NCBI GenBank assembly: GCA_018004935.1
Contig: JAGNBF010000003.1
Span: 1-61,985 of the forward strand
DNA length: 61,985 bases
Source: Chloroflexota bacterium
GTDB taxonomy: Bacteria > Chloroflexota > Anaerolineae > Promineifilales > Promineifilaceae
Direction of reading: 5' to 3'
Part shown: piece by piece, positions 17,405-24,710 of the stretch
How positions within the stretch are numbered: position 1 is the stretch's first letter
Layout: every line of letters begins with the position of its first letter
The notes under the pieces: generated by a model
What the model was told of the DNA's origin: nothing
The model's database searches: none
Seen by the model: only the letters and a program-made list of their open reading frames with translations
Translations under genes and position numbers: made by a program

Positions 17405-18388
17405 ATGCACATGGATTTAACCCTGGTCATTCCTGTATACAACGAAGCCGAGAATTTACGGCCACTCGTAGAAGAAATTACCTCTGCCCTGGCTCCCCAT
17501 GCCTTTGAATATGAAATTTTCTTTGTTGATGATGGGAGCCAGGATGGGAGTTTTGATTTGATCCGGGCGATGCACCGAGATAATCCCCGTGTGCGGGGTC
17601 TCCGTTTTCGGCGCAATTTTGGACAGACGGCGGCGTTTGCGGCGGGTTTTGCGCACGCTCGCGGCCGCGTTATTGTAACCCTGGATGCTGACCGGCAAAA
17701 TGACCCGGCTGATATTCCCGCCATGTTGCACAAATTGCATGAAGGATACGATGTCGTAAATGGCTGGCGGCAAAAACGGCAAGACGCGATTCTTTCGCGT
17801 AAGTTGCCTTCCAAAGTAGCCAACCGCCTCATCACCCGGACTACCGGTGTACGTTTACGGGATCGGGGTTGCTCATTGCGTGCTTTCCGCGCTGAAGTCG
17901 TACGTGATCTGCATCTTTATGGCGAAATGCATCGCTTCATTCCTGAGCTTGTCCACTTTGCTGGTTTTCGCATGGCCGAAGTCCCTGTGCGCCATCGCCC
18001 CCGGGTGGCCGGTAAATCCAAATATGGTCTTTCCCGTACCTTCCGCGTGCTGTTAGACCTGATCACGATTTTGTTCTTACAACGCTTTGGTGACCGCCCC
18101 ATGCACCTTTTTGGGGGTATGGGCATTTTTGCCGGAGGGGCAGGACTTTTGATTACCCTCACCCTCGCTTTTGCTAAAATGTGGGCGGGCCTTGTGGGAG
18201 GGAGTGAAGGATTTCATGCTTACCAGATTGGTGAACGTCCCTTGCTTCTGTTGGGGATTCTACTCATCATTTTGGGGGGACAATTTATTACCATGGGCCT
18301 TTTGGCCGAGCTGACAATTCGCACGTATTATGAGAGTCAAAACAAATCTGTTTACTTTGTGAAAGAGTTTTTAGGAGAGGGAAGGTAA
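17405..18388 (+). CDS. polyprenol-phosphate glycosyltransferase (Dpm1/ArnC/GtrB-like, GT2)
   Basis: About 327 residues. LTLVIPVYNEAENLRPL, IFFVDDGSQDGS, FRRNFGQTAAFAAGFAHARG and VTLDADRQNDPADIP are in the order seen in polyprenyl-phosphate mannose/glucose synthases, with D-A-D as the metal motif. VAGKSKYGLSRTFRVLLDL is the K-S-x-Y motif before two C-terminal membrane helices. It would load a sugar from a nucleotide donor onto undecaprenyl phosphate, which GT39-like membrane enzymes can use. The start at 17405 matches the -10 spacing. The YihY gene follows two bases after the stop. Confidence 0.88.
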   Translation: MHMDLTLVIPVYNEAENLRPLVEEITSALAPHAFEYEIFFVDDGSQDGSFDLIRAMHRDNPRVRGLRFRRNFGQTAAFAAGFAHARGRVIVTLDADRQNDPADIPAMLHKLHEGYDVVNGWRQKRQDAILSRKLPSKVANRLITRTTGVRLRDRGCSLRAFRAEVVRDLHLYGEMHRFIPELVHFAGFRMAEVPVRHRPRVAGKSKYGLSRTFRVLLDLITILFLQRFGDRPMHLFGGMGIFAGGAGLLITLTLAFAKMWAGLVGGSEGFHAYQIGERPLLLLGILLIILGGQFITMGLLAELTIRTYYESQNKSVYFVKEFLGEGR

Positions 18389-18390
18389 AC

Positions 18391-19260
18391 ATGGAGCGGC
18401 TAAAGGTAGTTTTTTATCTTCTGAAGGATGCGGCCAAAGCGTTTGGTGAAGATAAGGTATCACGGCTCGCGGCCGCGTTGGCTTATTACACCCTTTTCTC
18501 TGTAGCCCCCCTCTTGGTGATAGCCATTGGTATTGTCGGGTTGGTCATTGGAGGAAATAACGCCCAAGACCAGGTAGTCCTGCAACTTGAAGCCACTGCT
18601 GGCCCCCAGGTTGCTGAGGCTCTGACCGAGATGATTGGCAGTGTCAGCCGTCCCTCGGCAGGGGTGGCGGCTACCGTGTTTGGTGTTCTCATCCTGATGT
18701 GGGGTGCTTCTCAGGTGTTGGCGCAACTAAAAGATGCCTTCAACACCATTTGGAAAATCACCCCGGCCCCTGATGCAGGTATCTGGTTTACCATTCGTCA
18801 ACGAATCATCTCTCTTGGGATGGTATTGACGGTGGGGTTTCTTTTACTCGTTTCCCTGGTTCTCAGTGCTGGTGTTGCCTCTATGAATGGCCTGCTGGTA
18901 AATACTGTGCCTGCTTTTACGATGGCTTTGCCTGTCCTTGATTGGATAACCTCTCTGCTCATCATGACGCCACTATTCGCACTTATTTTTCGGGTTTTGC
19001 CTGATACACCCCTGACATGGGGTGATGTGATGGTAGGTGGGGGTGTCACGGCTTTGCTTTTTTTGCTAGGCAAATATCTCATTGGGTTTTATCTGGCTAA
19101 TAGTGGGGTGACTTCGGCATACGGCGCGGCCGCGTCACTGATTATTTTGTTACTCTGGGTTTACTACTCAGCCCAACTCCTCTTTTTTGGGGCCGAAATC
19201 ACCAAAATATACACCTATCGCTTTGGCTCCCGCCGCGCCGAAAAGACAAAAGCAACCTGA
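18391..19260 (+). CDS. YihY/BrkB-family membrane protein
   Basis: 289 residues, six hydrophobic segments. DKVSRLAAALAYYTLFSVAPLLVIAIG is the hallmark N-terminus of the YihY/virulence factor BrkB family, LMWGASQVLAQLKDAFNTIWKI is the second family signature, and AASLIILLLWVYYSAQLLFFGAEITKIY the third. Once mistaken for ribonuclease BN, the family has no agreed function. It begins two bases after the upstream glycosyltransferase with AGGAGAGGGAAGG overlapping that gene's end, so the two form an operon. Confidence 0.92.
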   Translation: MERLKVVFYLLKDAAKAFGEDKVSRLAAALAYYTLFSVAPLLVIAIGIVGLVIGGNNAQDQVVLQLEATAGPQVAEALTEMIGSVSRPSAGVAATVFGVLILMWGASQVLAQLKDAFNTIWKITPAPDAGIWFTIRQRIISLGMVLTVGFLLLVSLVLSAGVASMNGLLVNTVPAFTMALPVLDWITSLLIMTPLFALIFRVLPDTPLTWGDVMVGGGVTALLFLLGKYLIGFYLANSGVTSAYGAAASLIILLLWVYYSAQLLFFGAEITKIYTYRFGSRRAEKTKAT

Positions 19261-19337
19261 ACCTAAACCCTGCCCGAAGATGCATCCCCCGGCCACTTCC
19301 CCGCAGAAAGGGGGGTGGTCAGCGCACCCCCAAAAGC

Positions 19338-19404
19338 TTCCCGCCCGGTCGTTTTATGACCGGGCTATCGTTACAAAGGCCGTTGGCCTGGCGTTTTAGT
19401 CCGT
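19338..19404. repeat. A element fragment
   Basis: CCGCCCGGTCGTTTTATGAC / CGGGCTATCGTTACAAAGGC / CGTTGGCCTGGCGTTTTAGT resembles the interior of the A copy at 48955. Both termini are missing. Confidence 0.6.
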
Positions 19405-19434
19405 AGGGTTTCGTCTCTTGATGCAGAATAGGGT

Positions 19435-19463
19435 TTTACCTTCCTGGCTAATTCGCTTACAAT
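19435..19463 (+). promoter_or_regulatory. promoter for the APH-like gene, probably leaderless
   Basis: TTTACC (19435-19440), 17-base spacer, TACAAT (19458-19463), then eight bases to ATG 19472. Confidence 0.45.
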
Positions 19464-19471
19464 TCTCCATC

Positions 19472-20668
19472 ATGGAAATCAAACAGCTACGCAGTCAGCG
19501 GCCGCGAGCCTGGTCCGCTATCTTGAGCCAGGAACCTGAAATGACCGGGATTGTTGTTACCCGTGTTAGCAGGGAAAAACTTAGCCCCCGGCTTACCCGC
19601 TTCATCCTGGAACTGGCCGATCACAATGAACCTATCACATTGATTGGCAAAGAAACGAATGAAACGGAAGCCCTGTTTTATCAGCAACTTAGTGGCCGAC
19701 TGCCGTACCTGGCTCCCCGTTGCTGGTTTGCTTATGTGCAAGGCGAGCAGAGTTGGGTGGTACTAGACGATGTTTTTTCGGCACGCCCTCCCCAACGTTG
19801 GACAATGGGTGATGCAGAATGTGTAATCAAGGGGTTGGCTGGTTTACACGTAGAATTTTGGGATCGAGAAGATGTATTAGACCAGTACCCCTGGATTATT
19901 AACCCGCTCGAAGGCATGCCGCCAGCAGATCGGCAGTATCTCCGCCGCAAAGTGTTGGAGCAATGTACTTATTATGCACACTGGGATTTGGGTATAACCC
20001 TATCAGACCACGCCATCTGGAGCCTGGGTCAACTAGCGCCGCATTTTCTGCACGCGGCCGCGAGCGTGGCCTTTTTGCAGGATCGTGGGGGATGGCCGGG
20101 TGTATTTGAGTTGCATCATCTGGACGCGGCCGCGGAACTCCTTGATGATCCTGTCCCCATGTTGTACACCCTGCGAGATCAACCCCTTACCCTTCAGCAT
20201 GGCTTTCCCTCCAATAACCATTGGCTCATCACCCTGTTTGGTTCTGCCCGCCTGCTTGACTGGCAAAACCTCACCGCCGGGCCAGGTATTACCGATGTCA
20301 TCCGCTTTGTCGAACAATTTGACTGGCTCTATAACCCCCAAGGCAACCTCTCCCCTCGGTTACACCCCCTTGCCAGCGAAGAAACCCTTATTGATAGTTA
20401 TATTTTGCACCTGGCCGCCGAACTTGGCCCCTTATGTGATACCCGGGCCATACGGCATAGCATTCCGGCCGCCCGCTGTTTCCATCTCCTTTCTTACTGG
20501 TTCCCTCATCTCACCGATTGGTTGCTCGATGCCCAACGGCGAGGCCACACCTTACCCACACTAAGCGACGAACATCTCATTGAGGCCGGACTAGAACCGT
20601 TGGTAGCGCTCAAACCCCTTATCGCCGCTACTGCCAACAGGTTCTGGGCGGCATACAAAATGCTCTAA
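19472..20668 (+). CDS. aminoglycoside phosphotransferase-fold (APH-like) kinase
   Basis: About 398 residues. LIGKETNETEALFYQQL gives the ATP-binding lysine and following Glu helix, WVVLDDV the hinge, LQHGFPSNNHWLI the catalytic loop (H-G-x-P-x2-N-N) and LLDWQNLTAGPGITDV the D-W-Q metal loop. The usual H-G-D is H-G-F here, so the catalytic aspartate is not in its standard place; activity is uncertain. Such proteins in environmental bacteria usually phosphorylate small metabolites. ATG 19472 is chosen because of the spacing from TACAAT; a frame from 19418 exists. The stop overlaps the next start as TAATG. Confidence 0.75.
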   Translation: MEIKQLRSQRPRAWSAILSQEPEMTGIVVTRVSREKLSPRLTRFILELADHNEPITLIGKETNETEALFYQQLSGRLPYLAPRCWFAYVQGEQSWVVLDDVFSARPPQRWTMGDAECVIKGLAGLHVEFWDREDVLDQYPWIINPLEGMPPADRQYLRRKVLEQCTYYAHWDLGITLSDHAIWSLGQLAPHFLHAAASVAFLQDRGGWPGVFELHHLDAAAELLDDPVPMLYTLRDQPLTLQHGFPSNNHWLITLFGSARLLDWQNLTAGPGITDVIRFVEQFDWLYNPQGNLSPRLHPLASEETLIDSYILHLAAELGPLCDTRAIRHSIPAARCFHLLSYWFPHLTDWLLDAQRRGHTLPTLSDEHLIEAGLEPLVALKPLIAATANRFWAAYKML

Positions 20669-21180
20669 TGGATACAATACTCCTTTTTGGTCAGGCGATT
20701 GGTTTTGGGTTAGCAGTTGTCTTTATGGTCATTGGTCTCATTGGGGCCTTCGTGCCTATTTTGCCCGGCTCTCTCTTGGTATGGCTAACCCTACTTCTCT
20801 ACACCGCCATTGTTGATGGCTGGCAGGCTATTACTCCAGCCATTTTTGCCCTCCTTACCCTGATCGCCCTCATCACAGGAACGGCCAACATCTGGCTCTC
20901 TCTACTCGGCGCTAAAACGGGAGGGGCCTCTACCCAATCACTCGTGTTCGGTATCATAGGGGCTATTATCGGTTTATTCGTATTTAACCTTATCGGTTCC
21001 ATCATTGGTTATGCTGTGGGCATAATCATAGGTGAATACCAGAAACACCAAAACTGGAACCTGGCCGTGAAAGCCAGTTTAGGTGGGTTGGCCGGTTGGG
21101 GAGTGGCTACAGCTATTCAGGCGGGCGGGAGCCTGATTATTTTGCTTGTTTTTGTTCTGCGCGTATTACTGACCGCCTAA
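20668..21180 (+). CDS. DUF456 membrane protein
   Basis: 170 residues, hydrophobic throughout. GLIGAFVPILPGSLLVWL is the DUF456 start (G-x3-P-x-L-P-G), and the central GAKTGGASTQSLVFGIIGAIIGLF is its glycine-rich helical hairpin. The start overlaps the upstream stop by one base (TAATG), so translation is probably coupled. Function unknown. Confidence 0.88.
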   Translation: MDTILLFGQAIGFGLAVVFMVIGLIGAFVPILPGSLLVWLTLLLYTAIVDGWQAITPAIFALLTLIALITGTANIWLSLLGAKTGGASTQSLVFGIIGAIIGLFVFNLIGSIIGYAVGIIIGEYQKHQNWNLAVKASLGGLAGWGVATAIQAGGSLIILLVFVLRVLLTA

Positions 21181-21375
21181 ACAATGGCCCCGAAAAACGC
21201 AATACAGGGGTGAACGTTATGCCTGAGCCATGGGGAGAATCTTAAGATTGCGTAGTAGTCACCATATTCATGTTTAAACGAGAATGAGATCCGGTTTGCG
21301 TATAAAACAACAGCCCCTCATTTCCTGTTTCTATCAACCTAATCTCTATCATCTTGAACTAAAGGAGAAACAGAC

Positions 21376-23550
21376 ATGCTTAAGCGACAGCGAATTTTAT
21401 TTTTAATGATTTCGCTCCTGGTATTAGTAGCCCTGGCTTGTGGTGGTAGCAATAACAACGGTGAAGAAAACACCAATAATGCTGAACCCACGGCCACAGC
21501 GGTTCCGGCTGAACCCACGGCCGAACCGACCGCTGAGCCAACTCAAGAGCCAACGGCTGAACCTACCGCTATTCCTACCAATACGGCTGTGCCAGCCACC
21601 CCTACGGCCGAACCGGCCCCCACTGAAGAAACAAGCACCGACGTTTCCCCCCTGCCGGGGTTCGATTTCTCCAGCCTGCCCCAAGGCCCTGTTGAACCCG
21701 GTTGGCTTCACTTTACCAACGCCAACTATGTGCTAGATATCATTTTATTCGACAGCATGATCATCGCTGGCACTGAAGGTGGCATTATTTTCTGGGATGC
21801 CACCACAGGTGATTTTATTGATTGGGATACCACCCTCGATGGTTTACCGCATAATGTTGTCAATACGATAGAAATTTGCAACGTTCCTGATCCGGTACTC
21901 TTTGCCGGTACAGATGCGGGGTTGGCCGCTTACAATGTAGACACCGATAGCTGGGATCCCTGGACTCAGGAAAATACCGGTATGGGGAGTGATAGTGGCA
22001 TTGATACTCTGCAATGTGTGCCGCAATCGAGTGCTTTAGTTGTAGGGTATGACCTGGATGGTGTTGATGTCTTTGAAAGTCTTACGGGAACCTGGACTTA
22101 CTATGAACCCTTCACTGATCTAGAAAGCAGTTTTGCCCTGGACGTGGCCGTGGTTGGTGATCTGGAAGAAATCTGGGTGGCCCACATCGGTGCTGTTTCC
22201 GTTATTCGTCCCGGAGTAGGTGTCACCTACTATGACAATGAAAATAGCAACCTGGATGATGCCAACACTGATGACTTCGAGCATTTTGTCAACGCCATTT
22301 ATGTGGATGACACTGGCACGGTCTGGCTGGGCCAGGGAGGTGGTATAACTCGTGTGGATGGGGATAACCAATTCACATTCTTTAATGGCGATGATGTAGC
22401 TGGATGGCCTTTCTTTTCGAGCGTGGAAGATATGGCTCCTGGCCCTAATGGTACGTTCTACACCAATACGGCTTTTGGGGGAATATGCCAGTTTGACCCG
22501 GCCACGGCTACCTGTCTCACCACCTTTGAAGATGAAGACGGCATGGCGGAAGATTTCAATACCACCATTCTGACCGATGAAGCGGGCCACATCTACTATG
22601 CCAGTGAAGGTTCAGGTATTAGCTATTATGATGGTACTGCCTGGGACAACTGGGTGTTGGAAGAACTGCCCCTGGACAATAGCTATTATGCGGCCGCTCA
22701 GGGTGCGGATGGTTCTATCTGGGTGGGGGGGTTCTTTGGGGCACAACGCTTCCCTGCGTATGCATCTACCGATGGCTGGGAGGATTTGGAAGACGATCTG
22801 GGTTTTGTCTCGGTGAACACTTTCTATTCCTTGCCGGAAGGGATGTGGGTAGGCCATTCCAGTGGGGCCAGTTATTACCTATATGGAGCTGATGCCTGGC
22901 AGACCTATGAGTATGTTGATGAGCCTGGTGCAGGTATCTACTCCGGTGGGGTAACGGCTATCACGCAGGATGGCCAGGGCCGGATGTGGTTTGGCACATC
23001 CAGCGGTGTTACAGTAATGGATGGAGATACCTTTACCTACTATGACCTGCTGAGTGAAGAGGATAAGACGGATGAACTCTCTGCTCCTTATGTGTATGAC
23101 ATCTTGTGGGATGGGGCAAATGTTTGGGTAGCTACCTCGCGGGCGCTCTTCCGCTTTGATGCCAGTGATACCCTTACCCGCTTTGATGAAACCAATACTG
23201 GCCTGGATTTCTTCTTTTTCTCTGCTTATTCGCTGGTACTGACGCCTCCTGGGGAAGTGTTGGCAGGTATCAATGAGCAATTGGTGTTGATTTCTGGTGA
23301 CACCTTTGAAGCTGTGTATGAAGCGCCCGGTAGTATTCGTACCCTGGTAATTGCGGATGATGGGCTGTGGATTGGTACGGATTATTATGGGGCGGTATTT
23401 GTGGGTTTAGATGGCAGTGAGGTTGTTTATACGACGGCGGAAGGGTTGCCTTCAAATGGATTTAACGGCAACCGCACGATAGTGGTAGATTATCTGGGTA
23501 CGATATGGTTTGCGACCAGTGCGGGCGGCCTGGCGAATTACGCGCCGTAG
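21376..23550 (+). CDS. lipoprotein with Pro/Thr linker and sensor-type beta-propeller
   Basis: 724 residues. Signal ending VALAC (C22), then an E-P-T-A repeat linker (about 36-90) that extends the protein from the membrane. The rest consists of repeated blades of the two-component-regulator propeller type (Reg_prop): VWLGQGGGITRVDG, MWFGTSSGVTVMDG, LWIGTDYYGAVFVG, TIWFATSAGGLANY, and others. In histidine kinases this domain is extracellular and senses ligands; here it stands alone, so a binding or sensing role is inferred. AAAGGAG precedes the ATG. A strong hairpin terminator follows. Confidence 0.85.
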   Translation: MLKRQRILFLMISLLVLVALACGGSNNNGEENTNNAEPTATAVPAEPTAEPTAEPTQEPTAEPTAIPTNTAVPATPTAEPAPTEETSTDVSPLPGFDFSSLPQGPVEPGWLHFTNANYVLDIILFDSMIIAGTEGGIIFWDATTGDFIDWDTTLDGLPHNVVNTIEICNVPDPVLFAGTDAGLAAYNVDTDSWDPWTQENTGMGSDSGIDTLQCVPQSSALVVGYDLDGVDVFESLTGTWTYYEPFTDLESSFALDVAVVGDLEEIWVAHIGAVSVIRPGVGVTYYDNENSNLDDANTDDFEHFVNAIYVDDTGTVWLGQGGGITRVDGDNQFTFFNGDDVAGWPFFSSVEDMAPGPNGTFYTNTAFGGICQFDPATATCLTTFEDEDGMAEDFNTTILTDEAGHIYYASEGSGISYYDGTAWDNWVLEELPLDNSYYAAAQGADGSIWVGGFFGAQRFPAYASTDGWEDLEDDLGFVSVNTFYSLPEGMWVGHSSGASYYLYGADAWQTYEYVDEPGAGIYSGGVTAITQDGQGRMWFGTSSGVTVMDGDTFTYYDLLSEEDKTDELSAPYVYDILWDGANVWVATSRALFRFDASDTLTRFDETNTGLDFFFFSAYSLVLTPPGEVLAGINEQLVLISGDTFEAVYEAPGSIRTLVIADDGLWIGTDYYGAVFVGLDGSEVVYTTAEGLPSNGFNGNRTIVVDYLGTIWFATSAGGLANYAP

Positions 23551-23579
23551 AAAAAGAAATCTTGTTAAGCTAGAGAAGA

Positions 23580-23616
23580 CGCGGCCGCATTCTTGCTTTG
23601 CGGCCGCGTTTTTTTT
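23580..23616 (+). terminator. rho-independent terminator built from two GCGGCCGC octamers
   Basis: ACGCGGCCGC (about 23579-23588) pairs with GCGGCCGCGT (23600-23609) across an 11-base loop and is followed by eight T. Both arms are copies of the iterated octamer. Confidence 0.9.
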
Positions 23617-23681
23617 TGTATCCCCTTCCATAACCTTATAAAATCACCCCTCGCCTGCATAGGCTATTTTGTGATAAGGAC

Positions 23682-24368
23682 ATGAAGGTTATGGCAAAAC
23701 TATCAAATCGAAATAACATATTACTGGGCCTGGTTTTCATCCTGGTCATTATTGCGGTCATCCTCGCCCTTCGTAATCAAGCCTGGACCCGTATCTCGGA
23801 CCTCTTTACACCTGAGGCTACACCTACACCGGCCCTAGAAGCCGTAAAATTTATTCCCTTCGGCAGTGATGCCAATGGGCTTTTTTTGGAAGTTCCTGAA
23901 ACCTGGATTGCCCGCGAAGAATTAACCGGTGTTACCGTCGCTACCAGCGAACGAGTTCTCTCTATTGAAAGTTTTGATGATTTACAACAAGATGCTGTCC
24001 TGGTTATCATTCCTGGAGAGATAGATGTTCTAGAGTTTCAGGCTGGCGAAGCCTTTACTGGCCGCGATCCACTCTCTTTGCTAGAGCTTTATGTCAACTT
24101 GTTAAGAAAAGAAGGCCAGGAATATACGGGAGTCGTTCCGCCACAGACTTTTGCGAATGGTAATCAGATGGGAGCTAAAATGATCTTACAATCGCCACAA
24201 ACCGATACAACCCTGGAGATCATAATGGCCGCCATCGTCAATGAAGAGGCCGGTTATGTGGCGTTTGTATCTACGGCGGCCACCACAGAAATGGCGGCCA
24301 CCTATCGTTCTACTTTCGATGCCATTCTTGACACCATTCAGGTTGGCCCTGCGGCCGCACTACAATAA
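23682..24368 (+). CDS. membrane-anchored secreted protein of unknown function
   Basis: 228 residues. One transmembrane segment (about 13-32, ILLGLVFILVIIAVILAL) follows a short basic tail. A PTP linker leads to a ~170-residue domain, FLEVPETWIAREELTGVTVATS ... AKMILQSPQTDTTLEIIMAAIVN ... FDAILDTIQV, whose layout recalls PsbP/DUF1795-like domains, but I cannot confirm it. ATG 23691 is an alternative start. An E repeat begins right after the stop. Confidence 0.7.
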   Translation: MKVMAKLSNRNNILLGLVFILVIIAVILALRNQAWTRISDLFTPEATPTPALEAVKFIPFGSDANGLFLEVPETWIAREELTGVTVATSERVLSIESFDDLQQDAVLVIIPGEIDVLEFQAGEAFTGRDPLSLLELYVNLLRKEGQEYTGVVPPQTFANGNQMGAKMILQSPQTDTTLEIIMAAIVNEEAGYVAFVSTAATTEMAATYRSTFDAILDTIQVGPAAALQ

Positions 24369-24374
24369 ATAATT

Positions 24375-24524
24375 GGGTTCTTTGGGGTTTCGTGGGGTAC
24401 GGGCAACCCTTGTGCCCCACACAGGGCAGGCACAAGTACGGGCAACCCTTGTGGTTGCCCCACACAGGGCGGCACAAGGCCAGCCCCTACATCTGCTGTC
24501 AACCCCCTGAATTCCCAAAGAACC
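24375..24524. repeat. E element, copy 1
   Basis: Bounded by GGGTTCTTTGGGG and CCCAAAGAACC. The inner GGGCAACCCTTGTGGTTGCCC dyad is partly duplicated in this copy. Confidence 0.7.
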
Positions 24525-24580
24525 AGTAACTGTTCGGGAATAAGTTGGGTGGCTCGGTACGGTTTTCTTCCCAAAATGGT

Positions 24581-24676
24581 ATCTTCTCAATATTTTGGGG
24601 CAAACGAGGCCTGAGCTAGTCGAAGGCCGTTAGTTTCAATAGGCTTAACCAACTTCACCACCCATTATTGAGAAGA
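24581..24676. repeat. H element, copy 3
   Basis: ATCTTCTCAATATT ... TTATTGAGAAGA; same length class and inner GTCGAAGGC motif as the other H copies. Confidence 0.7.
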
Positions 24677-24710
24677 CACCCAAAATGGCAGACAAACAAG
24701 AGATTAAGCC

